The notes under the pieces: generated by a model
The model's database searches: none
Seen by the model: the letters and a program-made list of their open reading frames with translations, nothing else
What the model was told of the DNA's origin: nothing
NCBI RefSeq assembly: GCF_007846085.1
Contig: NZ_VOEJ01000003.1
Location: 248,001-312,000, forward strand
Direction of reading: 5' to 3'
DNA from: Mucilaginibacter pallidiroseus
GTDB lineage: Bacteria; Bacteroidota; Bacteroidia; Sphingobacteriales; Sphingobacteriaceae
DNA: 64,000 nt
Translations under genes and position numbers: made by a program
Part shown: positions 36,484 through 45,380 of the stretch, in pieces
Numbering within the stretch: position 1 is the first letter of the stretch
Layout: each line of letters begins with the position of its first letter

Positions 36484-36549
36484 GTCATGCTGAAAATAGT
36501 GAAGCATCTAATAGCCGACCTAGATTCTTCGCTATTGCTCAGAATGACA
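36483..36549. repeat. Dispersed hairpin repeat, copy 2
   Basis: Arms 36483-36510 (TGTCATGCTGA, then GTGAAGCATCTA) and 36521-36549 (minus strand: TGTCATTCTGAGC, then AGCGAAGAATCTA) are imperfect inverted repeats. Same element as at 8798-8878. Confidence 0.72.
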
Positions 36550-36600
36550 GGAATTATTATGTCATCGCTTTGCTAAGGCCACAACGCGATACCCACGCAC

Positions 36601-36628
36601 AAAAAAAAACGGCACCCATTAGGTGCCG
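36601..36628 (-). terminator. Terminator after zinc-ribbon gene
   Basis: Minus strand: stem CGGCACC / GGTGCCG, 5-base loop, then nine T. Confidence 0.85.
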
Positions 36629-36657
36629 GTTCAATATAAGTTTATTGGGTTGGTTGC

Positions 36658-37401
36658 TTATGCGTTCTCTTCTTCAAGAGCCATTTGCTCGTCAACCAGG
36701 ATACGGCCGCAGTGCTCGCAAACAATGATCTTTTTGCGCTGACGGATATCTGACTGGCGCTGAGGCGGGATTTGGTTAAAGCAACCAGAGCATGAATCAC
36801 GCTGAATAGTTACAACCGCTAAACCATTTTTAGCATTTTTACGCAAGCGGCTGTAAGCAATCAACAAACGCTCTTCAATGTTTGCCTGTGCTTTTTCTGC
36901 TTGTGCAGTAAGTTCGGTTTCGTCTTTTTCAGTCTCGGCAGTAATAGTACCTAACTCTTCTTTTTTAGCGTCAAGATCGGCACGGCGTGCTTCAAGGTCA
37001 GCCAAAGCCTTTTCGTAGATAGTTGTTTTTGATGCGATCTCAAAACCAAACTCACGGATTTTTTTCTCGCTTACCTGTATATCCAAGCCTTGTATCTCAA
37101 TTTCTTTTGAAATTGCATCATACTCACGGTTGTTTTTTACTTCGTTAAGCTGAGTTTCGTATTTCTTTATGTTTGCCTGCGATTCTTTGATCAGATTTTT
37201 GCGGGTTACAATTTCGTCCTCTAAATCATCAAGCTCATTTTTTATTTTCTGAATGCGGGTTTCAAGTCCGGCAACATCGTCCTCAAGGTCAGCAACTTCC
37301 ATAGGCAGTTCTCCCCTTACCTGGCGTATTCTGTCAATTTTGGTATGAACTGTTTGCAGGTCGTATAAAGCTTTAAGCTTTTGTTCTATGGTTTGTTCCA
37401 T
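36658..37401 (-). CDS. Coiled-coil protein with C4-type zinc ribbon
   Basis: 247 residues. A long helical hairpin (about 10-175, heptad-rich: LEDDVAGLETRIQKIKNELDDLEDEI) is followed by a zinc ribbon with Cys pairs CSGC and CEHC (DSCSGCFNQIPPQ ... KKIIVCEHCGRIL), the family named from the chlamydial protein CT398. Function not established; links to secretion and nucleic-acid binding have been suggested. Its start overlaps the stop of the Nif3-like gene (TAATG), so the two are co-translated, a widely kept pairing. Confidence 0.92.
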   Translation of the reverse strand: MEQTIEQKLKALYDLQTVHTKIDRIRQVRGELPMEVADLEDDVAGLETRIQKIKNELDDLEDEIVTRKNLIKESQANIKKYETQLNEVKNNREYDAISKEIEIQGLDIQVSEKKIREFGFEIASKTTIYEKALADLEARRADLDAKKEELGTITAETEKDETELTAQAEKAQANIEERLLIAYSRLRKNAKNGLAVVTIQRDSCSGCFNQIPPQRQSDIRQRKKIIVCEHCGRILVDEQMALEEENA

Positions 37402-38498
37402 TAAATAAAATATTTGACGGGGTTTGTATTCACTTTTGTTAAACGGATGGCAAAGTTAACAAATTTATTTTGAATAAATTCATACAATAATTGCTGCGTA
37501 AATTGCTCACTTTCAAAATGTCCAATGTCGGCAATCACTATCTTTCCTTCAGCATCAAAAAATTCGTGATACTTGTAGTCGGCCGTTATAAAAACGTCGG
37601 CACCTGCAGCAATTGCCTGCTTTAATAAAAACCCGCCCGAGCCACCGCATACTGCAACCTTGCGTACCTGTTTACCGGTAAAAGCCGTATGCCTTATTAC
37701 CTCGGCGTGCATTTTATGTTTTACCTCCGCCAAAAAGTCGGCTTCATCCATTGGTGCTTCCAGTTCACCTATCATACCGCTGCCTACCTGCTGGTGCTGG
37801 TTGGTTAAGTTATACAAGTCGTAAGCCACTTCCTCATACGGGTGCGCCAGTACAAGCGCCATTATAATTTTGCTTTCAATATTCGCCGGATATACCGTTT
37901 CAATTCGCACCTCGGGTTCATGATGGCGAATTCCTGGCTCGCCAACATATGGGTCGCTGTTTTCGCCTGCTTTAAAAGTACCTGTGCCTTCGGCGTTAAA
38001 ACTGCATTCGCTATAGTCGCCAATGCTACCACCGCCTGCATGGAATAGCGCCTTACGCACCTGCTCGGCCTGCTCTGTAGGCACATAAGTAACCAGCTTT
38101 TTAAGCAGCCCCTGTTTTGGAGCCAATATGCGGAAGTTAGCTATACCAAGCGTTTCGCAAATGCGAGCGTTTACACCCGTCATCACACTATCAAGGTTGG
38201 TATGTATGGCGTAAATGGCAATATCATTTTTAATGGCCTTTTGTACAACACGTTCTACATAGGTTTTGCCATTAAAACGCTTAAGCCCTTTAAAAACAAT
38301 AGGGTGATGCGATACAATCACCTGGCAACCGGTGGCAATGGCTTCATCTACCACGGCCTCTGTACAATCTAACGAAATGAGGGCCTGGTTTACTTCCATG
38401 TCGGGGTGGCCAACTATCAATCCGGAGTTATCATAATCCTCCTGGTATGCGGGTGGTGCAATGCTTTCCAGGTAGGCGGTTAAAAGCGAAAGTTTCAT
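37401..38498 (-). CDS. Nif3-like dinuclear metal-centre protein
   Basis: 365-residue cytoplasmic protein of the NIF3/YbgI/YqfO family, expected to form a toroidal hexamer with a two-metal site. Metal ligands visible in SHHPIVFKGLKRF, IYAIHTNLDS and, near the C-terminus, IADIGHFESEQF. An inserted central domain (about 130-240, PII-like, ALFHAGGGSIGDYSECSF) matches the long YqfO form. Activity uncertain; often annotated as GTP cyclohydrolase type 1 without good support. Overlaps the zinc-ribbon gene by one base. Confidence 0.93.
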   Translation of the reverse strand: MKLSLLTAYLESIAPPAYQEDYDNSGLIVGHPDMEVNQALISLDCTEAVVDEAIATGCQVIVSHHPIVFKGLKRFNGKTYVERVVQKAIKNDIAIYAIHTNLDSVMTGVNARICETLGIANFRILAPKQGLLKKLVTYVPTEQAEQVRKALFHAGGGSIGDYSECSFNAEGTGTFKAGENSDPYVGEPGIRHHEPEVRIETVYPANIESKIIMALVLAHPYEEVAYDLYNLTNQHQQVGSGMIGELEAPMDEADFLAEVKHKMHAEVIRHTAFTGKQVRKVAVCGGSGGFLLKQAIAAGADVFITADYKYHEFFDAEGKIVIADIGHFESEQFTQQLLYEFIQNKFVNFAIRLTKVNTNPVKYFI

Positions 38499-38684
38499 AG
38501 TGCACTAAATTAGCCAACATTAAAAGTATTTATGGCCATTTACGGGCCTAAATATTTAAAAACGCAAGAAAGACCAAAACAACCATGTAATATTTTCTTC
38601 GGACTGTCTGGCCGGCCAACCGCCGTCCTATACCGATGCTTACACTTTTGATTTGATCTTTGTAAACTACCCTTTGGATAATTT

Positions 38685-38798
38685 TTATCGTGCGCTTTTG
38701 GCCTTGCGGCTTTTAAGGTCGCTTTTTAAGATGGCCATCAGTTGTTTATCAAATGCTGATACCAATTTATTTGTTGCTGATTTTTGAAAAGTTTTCAT
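38685..38798 (-). CDS. Hypothetical 37-residue basic protein
   Basis: Short frame: ATG 38798, TAA 38687-38685. The product starts MKTFQKSATNKLVSAF and ends KSDLKSRKAKSAR, with eight Lys and two Arg in 37. It lies 39 bases after the TM2 gene on the same strand. Regular amphipathic composition and position argue for a real gene, but I recognise no family. Confidence 0.45.
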   Translation of the reverse strand: MKTFQKSATNKLVSAFDKQLMAILKSDLKSRKAKSAR

Positions 38799-38837
38799 CG
38801 TTTTAAAATTTAGGGTTATGATTATGTGTTGATGTTT

Positions 38838-39197
38838 TTAGTAGTTCATTTTGGCAATCTGGAAGCTTTCGTAAGCCATTTTCTGATTGTACTCGTTAGC
38901 CAGTTGCTGGTGGTTTACTAAATCGACAATGGTACCGATACCACAAAAACCGGCAGTTAACAAGTACAATACCCCCATGGATGTTTGTCCCAAAATAAAG
39001 CGCTGTATGCCCGCAACAAATACAAAACCAAGTAAAGTAAATATCAATACATCCTGTGCGCTTTTACGCTTGCCGGAGTAAGCCATAAAAAAACTTTGTT
39101 TTTGACCATCAGACAAATCGGTAGTTGCCTGCCTTAAAAATGCCAACTCTTCATTTGTTATGCCCGGCAATGACATGTATGGATTGTAAGTGTTCAT
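38838..39197 (-). CDS. TM2 domain protein
   Basis: 119-residue membrane protein. After a polar N-terminal half (residues 1-47), the TM2 domain spans about 48-100: two helices joined by a turn (IFTLLGFVFVAGIQRFILGQTSMGVLYLLTAGFCGIGTIVDL). The last residues are polar. Function unknown. In Bacteroidota TM2 genes often sit beside DUF2752 genes, as here, suggesting a shared membrane role. Confidence 0.88.
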   Translation of the reverse strand: MNTYNPYMSLPGITNEELAFLRQATTDLSDGQKQSFFMAYSGKRKSAQDVLIFTLLGFVFVAGIQRFILGQTSMGVLYLLTAGFCGIGTIVDLVNHQQLANEYNQKMAYESFQIAKMNY

Positions 39198-39331
39198 CTT
39201 TTTATTGTTTTAGTGTGATTGATGATGTAAAACTACACCCATAACGGTGAGGTGCCAACGCAATATTGGCGGTTATAAAAAAAGTGTCGGTAAGCGGGGT
39301 AAAATAAACGGCGAATAAGGAACTACATTTT

Positions 39332-39637
39332 TTACCGATTTGAAAACGGGTCGGCTAAGCGGTTATTGAACCTGATCAGTGTATAAATACGGAACAGCAG
39401 CACTGCTACCACCGGCATGCCCAACCAATGTGCTTTAAAGGAGTTGGCAAAGTCGCCACGAAAGAGGTATGCTATAGAATGGCCCAGGCCGCAACCGGGG
39501 CACCAGCTAAAACCAAAGCGGTTAAATGGGCATAAGCTATAATGGCCCTGTTCCGCCGGGTTGGTAAACGCCAGGCAGCACAGGGCCACTATCCATATTG
39601 TTATTTCGAAGTATTTGAAAAAATAACGTTTAATCAA
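39332..39637 (-). CDS. DUF2752 membrane protein
   Basis: 101 residues. Central motif CPFNRFGFSWCPGCGLGHSIAYL with three conserved cysteines, then FRGDFANSFKAHWLG, the DUF2752 signature, flanked by two hydrophobic helices (about 9-25 and 70-90). Function unknown. Its start overlaps the end of the upstream DUF4199-like gene by 8 bases. Confidence 0.9.
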   Translation of the reverse strand: MIKRYFFKYFEITIWIVALCCLAFTNPAEQGHYSLCPFNRFGFSWCPGCGLGHSIAYLFRGDFANSFKAHWLGMPVVAVLLFRIYTLIRFNNRLADPFSNR

Positions 39638-40043
39638 CTTTGTTTGCCTTTGTTGCCAGCAGTAAAGTTACTGCAAAGGTCTCGATAACGCCAACAAGCA
39701 GTGCCCCAAAAATACGGCCGCTAAAAGCTTCGAAGCTGGCGTCATTACCGCTGTTGTTAAGGTTTATAAACACAATGCCGCCAAACACGGCAATGGCACC
39801 GCCTAATAACAGTATTTTAAAACCTTGGATAAGACCTTCTAAGAATCCCATCTTTCCGTTAAGCTCCCCATCCCGAAAGTTTTTTATGCCAAAAAACAAA
39901 CCTATTAGTGGAATAAGCGCCGAGACATATTCAATAGGGGCCGATGTGCTATCGCTTAAATTGTAGCCCATTCCGCGCATTATAAAAAGCCATATAATGC
40001 TAAGCACGCCTATTATTAATCCAAATATTACTGAGTTTTTCAT
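39630..40043 (-). CDS. DUF4199-like membrane protein
   Basis: 137 residues with four hydrophobic segments (about 4-24, 38-54, 72-93, 108-130). The pattern FFGIKNFRDGELNGKMGFLEGLIQGF between helices two and three matches the DUF4199 family of Bacteroidota. Function unknown. First gene of a minus-strand run of small membrane proteins with DUF2752 and TM2; divergent from mfd. Confidence 0.82.
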   Translation of the reverse strand: MKNSVIFGLIIGVLSIIWLFIMRGMGYNLSDSTSAPIEYVSALIPLIGLFFGIKNFRDGELNGKMGFLEGLIQGFKILLLGGAIAVFGGIVFINLNNSGNDASFEAFSGRIFGALLVGVIETFAVTLLLATKANKVD

Positions 40044-40070
40044 ATTAGTTGTTGTTGTTTTTAGGTTGAG

Positions 40071-40082
40071 TGATAATTATCA
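40071..40082. promoter_or_regulatory. 12-base palindrome between DUF4199 and mfd genes
   Basis: TGATAATTATCA, perfect palindrome in the divergent spacer. Could be an operator (it vaguely resembles half of a Fur box), but there is no second line of support. Confidence 0.25.
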
Positions 40083-40164
40083 TTAAAAAGTAAACATTAG
40101 CCCAAATTGTTTGCTATAAATTAGTGATTAATTGACGGCGGGCTTTTTGCAACCTCCGCTTTAT

Positions 40165-40172
40165 TATATTTG
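40165..40172 (+). promoter_or_regulatory. mfd -7 box TATATTTG
   Basis: Exact TAnnTTTG 7 bases before the TTG start at 40180; it rules out the earlier in-frame codons as starts. Confidence 0.6.
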
Positions 40173-40179
40173 CATTGAT

Positions 40180-43100
40180 TTGAATATACGCGACATATTA
40201 GACCGTTATAAAGCCGACGAGCGTGTAAAAGCACTCGCTCAGGCACTTAACGGGGGCAAAAGCCCAAGGGTACAATTAAGGGGATTGGTAGGATCGGGCG
40301 ATGCTGCTATGGCCGCGGCATTGTATTTTTTACAGCACAAGCACATGGTGTTTGTATTACCCGAGCGCGAAGAGGCTGCCTATTTCCAGGCCGACCTGGA
40401 AAACCTTACCGGGAAAGACACTTTGCTTTTCCCATCATCATACCGTAAAGCATTTGAATTTACACAGCCCGATAGCGCTAACGTACTTGCCCGTGCCGAG
40501 GTACTTAACGAACTTAATCATAGTACCGATTATGGCCAGCTTATAGTTACCTACCCGGAAGCATTGGCCGAAAAGGTTATTGACCGTTCGTCATTAGAAA
40601 AAAACACGCTTGAAATTGGCGTGAATAATAAGCTGAATATCGACTTCATCAATGAGTTTTTGGTTGAGTATGATTTTGAGCGCGTTGATTTTGTGTATGA
40701 GCCCGGGCAGTTTTCGGTTAGGGGCGGTATAGTTGATATTTTTTCTTTCTCACATGATCTGCCTTATCGTGTAGAGTTTTTTGGTGACGTTATCGAGTCT
40801 ATCCGCACCTTTGAGATAGAGAGCCAGCTATCAGTAGATAAGGTTAAAAACATCACGATAGTACCTAATGTACAATCGAAGTTTTTGACCGAAAACAACA
40901 TATCACTTTTAGAGTATGTTGAGCCAGGTACCCAGGTATGGATAAAGGATGTACAGTTTACGCTGGACATTATACAAACCGGCCATAAAAAAGCAACTCA
41001 ATTATGGAAGGCCCTGTCTGCAGAAGACAAGAGCCAAAACCCAGATTGGATTGACCCCAAATACAGTTTTACCGACGAAAAGCTGATTGCCGACCAATTG
41101 CATGATTTCCCTTTAGTTGAATTTGGGAAGCAGTTTTTTTATACCGATGCCTCGCATATCAATTTTGATATGCGCCCGCAACCATCCTTCAACAAAGACT
41201 TTAGCCTGCTGATTCATAATTTTAAGAACAACGAGGCCGAAAAGATTGAAAACTTTATCCTTACCGATTCGGCTAAACAGGTTGAGCGCCTTTATGCCAT
41301 TCTTGACGATCTTGACAAAACGGTAAAATTTACACCAATAAGCATCAGCATACGTGAAGGATTTATTGACCGCGAACAAAAACTGGCCTGCTATACCGAT
41401 CACCAGATTTTTGACCGTTACTATAAATACAAGCTTAAAAAAGGCTACCAACGCAGCCAGGCCATTACGCTTAAGGAGCTGCGCGACCTTAAGCCCGGTG
41501 ACTTTATTACCCATATTGACCATGGCATAGGCAAATACGCCGGCCTCGAAAAGGTTGATGTGGGTGGCAAAACGCAGGAGATGATTAGGCTGGTTTATGC
41601 GGATAACGATTTGCTGTACGTAAACATCAACTCGCTTAACCGCATTGCCAAATATAGCGGCAAAGAAGGCACCCAACCCCGCATGAATAAGCTGGGAACG
41701 GATACCTGGGAACGCCTCAAGAAAACAACAAAAAAAAAAGTTAAAGACATAGCCCGCGACCTGATCAAGATCTATGCTTTGCGTAAGGCGCAGGATGGCA
41801 ACGCATTTTCGCCCGATAGTTACCTTCAAACGGAACTGGAAGCATCATTCCTTTATGAGGATACACCAGACCAGGAAAAGGCTACTACCGACTTTAAAAA
41901 GGACATGGAGTCGCCACACCCCATGGACCGCCTTATTTGCGGCGACGTAGGTTTTGGCAAAACAGAAATCGCCGTACGTGCCGCATTTAAAGCCGTAGCC
42001 GATAGCAAACAGGTGGCTATTTTAGTGCCTACTACCATTTTGGCCGCCCAGCATTACAAAACCTTTAGCGACAGGCTTAAAGGTTTTCCTGCCAATATCG
42101 ATTATGTTAATCGTTTTAAAACCACCAAGCAAATCAAAAATACCCTTGCCAAGCTTAAGGAAGGTAAGGTTGATATTATCATAGGCACCCACCGCCTGGT
42201 TAGTAAAGACGTAAAGTTTAAGGATCTTGGGCTGATGATTATTGACGAGGAGCAGAAATTTGGTGTAAGCACAAAAGAAAAGCTTAAGCAAATGCGCGCC
42301 AATGTAGATACCCTTACGCTTACGGCGACGCCAATACCGCGTACCCTGCATTTCTCTTTAATGGGCGCGCGCGATCTTTCTATCATATCTACGCCGCCTC
42401 CAAACAGGCAGCCAGTTGTTACGGAATTGCACGTATTTAACGATAAGCTGATTAAAGAAGCCGTAGAGTTTGAAATTGAACGCGACGGACAAATATTCTT
42501 TATCCATAACCGCGTGGCAGATTTACCGCAATTGGGCGGTATGATCCATAAACTGGTACCTAAGGCACGCGTGGGCATTGCGCACGGGCAGCTGGACGGA
42601 GACGCCCTTGAGGATGTAATGCTGAAGTTTGTGAATCATGAATATGATGTGCTGGTGGCAACTACAATTATTGAAGCCGGGTTGGATATACCAAATGCAA
42701 ATACCATCATCATTAACCATGCGCACATGTTTGGCCTGAGCGACCTGCACCAGATGCGTGGACGCGTTGGCCGTAGCAATAAAAAAGCATTTTGTTATTT
42801 GTTAAGTCCGCCATTAAGTACCCTCACCAACGAAGCCCGTAAGCGATTAAGTGCCATTGAGGAATTTAGCGACCTGGGCAGCGGTTTCAACGTAGCCATG
42901 CGCGATCTGGACATCCGCGGCAGCGGTAACCTGTTAGGTGCCGAGCAAAGCGGCTTTATTGCCGAAATTGGCTTTGAAATGTATCATAAGATATTGGACG
43001 AAGCTATACAGGAGTTAAAGGACGATGAGTTTAAAGGCGTATTCCCGGATGAAAAGCCCAAGCCTTTTATATCCTTTACCCAGATAGATACCGACCTGGA

Positions 43101-43530
43101 GATCCTGATACCGGATGAGTATGTAACCAACATTACCGAGCGCTACAACCTGTACACCGAGCTATCCAAACTGGAAAACGAAACCGAGCTGGATGCCTTT
43201 AAACAGCAACTGCATGACAGGTTCGGCCCTATACCCCGCCAGGTAGATGCTTTGTTAAACACAATGCGCCTGCAATGGTTAGGCAAAGCCATTGGCTTTG
43301 AAAAGATATCGCTTAAAAAGAATGTATTACGCGGCTATTTTATTACCAACCAGCAATCGGCTTATTTTGAAACACCTGCCTTTAGAGAAGTGCTCAACTT
43401 TGTGCAGCGGAACCCCCGCCGTACCAATTTAAAAGAGGTTAAAAATACATTGCGTTTGAGCATCGATCGCGTGGAAACTTTAAACGAGGCTCTGGAATTG
43501 TTGGAGGAGATGACGGTGGTTGAGGTGTAG
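40180..43530 (+). CDS. mfd: Transcription-repair coupling factor Mfd, TTG start
   Basis: Translocase that removes stalled RNA polymerase from DNA lesions and recruits UvrA. 1116 residues from the TTG at 40180, which yields the family's usual opening (NIRDILDRYKADERV). UvrB-like N-terminal module with EPGQFSVRGGIVDIFSF; RNA-polymerase interaction domain around KPGDFITHIDHGIGKYAGLEKV; helicase core with Walker A GDVGFGKTE (Lys594) and DEEQ at 689-692; TRG motif region after it; C-terminal TRCF domain. The start is set by the -7 box lying just in front. Ends 4 bases before a convergent gene. Confidence 0.96.
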   Translation: MNIRDILDRYKADERVKALAQALNGGKSPRVQLRGLVGSGDAAMAAALYFLQHKHMVFVLPEREEAAYFQADLENLTGKDTLLFPSSYRKAFEFTQPDSANVLARAEVLNELNHSTDYGQLIVTYPEALAEKVIDRSSLEKNTLEIGVNNKLNIDFINEFLVEYDFERVDFVYEPGQFSVRGGIVDIFSFSHDLPYRVEFFGDVIESIRTFEIESQLSVDKVKNITIVPNVQSKFLTENNISLLEYVEPGTQVWIKDVQFTLDIIQTGHKKATQLWKALSAEDKSQNPDWIDPKYSFTDEKLIADQLHDFPLVEFGKQFFYTDASHINFDMRPQPSFNKDFSLLIHNFKNNEAEKIENFILTDSAKQVERLYAILDDLDKTVKFTPISISIREGFIDREQKLACYTDHQIFDRYYKYKLKKGYQRSQAITLKELRDLKPGDFITHIDHGIGKYAGLEKVDVGGKTQEMIRLVYADNDLLYVNINSLNRIAKYSGKEGTQPRMNKLGTDTWERLKKTTKKKVKDIARDLIKIYALRKAQDGNAFSPDSYLQTELEASFLYEDTPDQEKATTDFKKDMESPHPMDRLICGDVGFGKTEIAVRAAFKAVADSKQVAILVPTTILAAQHYKTFSDRLKGFPANIDYVNRFKTTKQIKNTLAKLKEGKVDIIIGTHRLVSKDVKFKDLGLMIIDEEQKFGVSTKEKLKQMRANVDTLTLTATPIPRTLHFSLMGARDLSIISTPPPNRQPVVTELHVFNDKLIKEAVEFEIERDGQIFFIHNRVADLPQLGGMIHKLVPKARVGIAHGQLDGDALEDVMLKFVNHEYDVLVATTIIEAGLDIPNANTIIINHAHMFGLSDLHQMRGRVGRSNKKAFCYLLSPPLSTLTNEARKRLSAIEEFSDLGSGFNVAMRDLDIRGSGNLLGAEQSGFIAEIGFEMYHKILDEAIQELKDDEFKGVFPDEKPKPFISFTQIDTDLEILIPDEYVTNITERYNLYTELSKLENETELDAFKQQLHDRFGPIPRQVDALLNTMRLQWLGKAIGFEKISLKKNVLRGYFITNQQSAYFETPAFREVLNFVQRNPRRTNLKEVKNTLRLSIDRVETLNEALELLEEMTVVEV

Positions 43531-43534
43531 AGGA

Positions 43535-44689
43535 CTATTTACCTGCAATAGAGGGTCGACTCACACTACCATTAATCCTAACTTTGAATAAGTTATGCAA
43601 CGATCTGTCTACAGATAGAGTGCTATTTTTATATAAAAGTCGTGTTGTATATTTTACTTCGTTCGTTTCTAAATTGTCTTTATTTTGAGTTATCATATTT
43701 AAGCTAAGCTTAACTTCGGTTTTGACAGGTAAGCCATAAAGTAGCGTCGGTAATACAGTAGGCATCTTTGCTAAAACCTCGCTAATTAAATTATAAATAT
43801 CAGAAGATGCCTCAGGCAGCGTTGAAACATCAGAAAATCGCCCATCTTCATTAACTTTAAAACTTAATGTCAATGAGTCGGTTAGCCTACTGCTAAGTTT
43901 TTGGTTTTTCAACTTAATTTTAAATTGTGAAATGAAGTCTATTGCGTTTCTGACAAACGAAAACTCAGACAGGGTTTGCTTGAAAGGATATGCTTTACCG
44001 AAACCATCATAACTAACACCTGATATAAATTTATTATCCTGGTAACTTAGTTCTACATTAAGAGAATCCAAAAAAGGAACTTTCCCTTTCCACACACCGC
44101 TTTTTCTGCCTAAATAAATCGGTCCGATTAATTGAAAATCAAGAAGATCATTCTCCAATTCTATATCGTATCCCATTCCATTTTTACATATTTCCTTTCC
44201 ATTACTATCATAACTCTCCAAAACCTTTCCAAAAAAATCGATTTGCCCCCCGTATCGTGGAATGTTTTCAATGACTTTTAATAATTTCCCATTGGGATAA
44301 TATTTATATTCATTCCCTTCTTTACCTAGATCCCCATAGTTAGTAATTGAGCTTCTTACTCCTGATGAATAAAATTGGATGCATGGGCCGATAAATGCCC
44401 CGGTTCCTTTAGACGGGCTAAATGATACACGTTTTAATTTCCCCAAAAGCTTGATTTGCCCATTTTTGTAATAATCCTTTACGTCTATCGAATCAATATC
44501 TTTTGTAAATGGCGGAATGACTCTAAAATAGTCTGATTCCTCTAATGACTCTACTAATATTGGACTAAATGCAGGTCCCTTTAAGTAATAAATAACTGTG
44601 TCGGTAAATTGAGCTTTAGAAGATTGAGGGAATATAAACGATGATAAAAACAGGCACAGCACGAGTTTAATGGGTTGCGATAAGAACAT
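43535..44689 (-). CDS. Secreted hypothetical protein with MORN-like repeats
   Basis: 384 residues with a signal peptide (1-26, cleavage after SSKA). The first half has repeats such as DYYKNGQIKLLGKL, QFYSSGVRSSITNYG and YKYYPNGKLLKVIEN, the YwqK/MORN-variant pattern (x-Y-x-NG-x-L). The second half (about 250-345) has a TonB-C-like look: LTLSFKVNEDGRFSDVSTL. Base composition is clearly AT-richer than mfd next door. Lies 99 bases behind another orphan secreted protein on the same strand. Function unknown. Confidence 0.7.
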   Translation of the reverse strand: MFLSQPIKLVLCLFLSSFIFPQSSKAQFTDTVIYYLKGPAFSPILVESLEESDYFRVIPPFTKDIDSIDVKDYYKNGQIKLLGKLKRVSFSPSKGTGAFIGPCIQFYSSGVRSSITNYGDLGKEGNEYKYYPNGKLLKVIENIPRYGGQIDFFGKVLESYDSNGKEICKNGMGYDIELENDLLDFQLIGPIYLGRKSGVWKGKVPFLDSLNVELSYQDNKFISGVSYDGFGKAYPFKQTLSEFSFVRNAIDFISQFKIKLKNQKLSSRLTDSLTLSFKVNEDGRFSDVSTLPEASSDIYNLISEVLAKMPTVLPTLLYGLPVKTEVKLSLNMITQNKDNLETNEVKYTTRLLYKNSTLSVDRSLHNLFKVRINGSVSRPSIAGK

Positions 44690-44788
44690 AGGTTATTTTC
44701 GGTTATAATACATTAAATATAATTAGTAGCGCAACTAAAATCAACAATAAAGGCTTTATATTTCTTAAAACAGCGATAGAAAGACAAA

Positions 44789-45376
44789 TTAAAGTTTGCG
44801 ATACCTGCTTAAAAAATAATCCCTGACGGCTATAAATTTTTTTCGCCCGTTGTCAAGCTGATATTCTTTGATAAATACTTCCGGGGCGTATGCTTGTATC
44901 GTCAAACAATCAAAGCTTGTTATCTTTTCAAAAACATTATTACTTCCGTCATATACTTTAATTTCCTGCAGTTTTCCCTTTTCATCTCTAACCCTTTGAT
45001 CGTTTAATGAATCAGGATTCAATGTCCATAAAGCTGATTTATTGACGTACTGAAATAATTTCTTCCCTTGTAACGTATTTATTTTTTTGAATTTAACTTT
45101 CGCAGAATGCCAATTCCCTTTCGACAATCTTCTTGTAGATATTGAGCCTTTGTAGTAAGTTTTTTCCTTTACCGATACAAAGACATAGCTTATTGTGTTC
45201 GATCGCCAAAAACCTTCATTTGTGTAAGCAAGTGCTGTATCGAACTTGGCTTTCAACGCTTCTGCGGCAATTGAGGGAACACCGCGCTCCATTGCTAAAC
45301 CATAATTTAGCGGCAATTTTTGGGCAAAAGCGGCTATTGATATAAATAGTAAAAACAAAGCCAATGCAAGTTTCAC
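44789..45376 (-). CDS. Secreted hypothetical protein
   Basis: 195 residues with a signal peptide (MKLALALFLLFISIAAFAQ). Mature part is basic, mixed alpha/beta, with no motif I recognise. AT-rich like its downstream neighbour. It starts 4 bases after the hpt stop codon, so it is probably co-transcribed with hpt although functionally unrelated in appearance. Family unknown. Confidence 0.6.
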   Translation of the reverse strand: MKLALALFLLFISIAAFAQKLPLNYGLAMERGVPSIAAEALKAKFDTALAYTNEGFWRSNTISYVFVSVKEKTYYKGSISTRRLSKGNWHSAKVKFKKINTLQGKKLFQYVNKSALWTLNPDSLNDQRVRDEKGKLQEIKVYDGSNNVFEKITSFDCLTIQAYAPEVFIKEYQLDNGRKKFIAVRDYFLSRYRKL

Positions 45377-45380
45377 TTTC

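Noticed and set aside
40132..40179. Earlier TTG start for mfd
   Set aside because: The extra 16 codons cover the -7 box and do not resemble Mfd N-termini.
41113..41829. 238-codon open frame on the minus strand
   Set aside because: Opposite the mfd coding region, whose protein is clearly conserved; the antisense frame has no domain.
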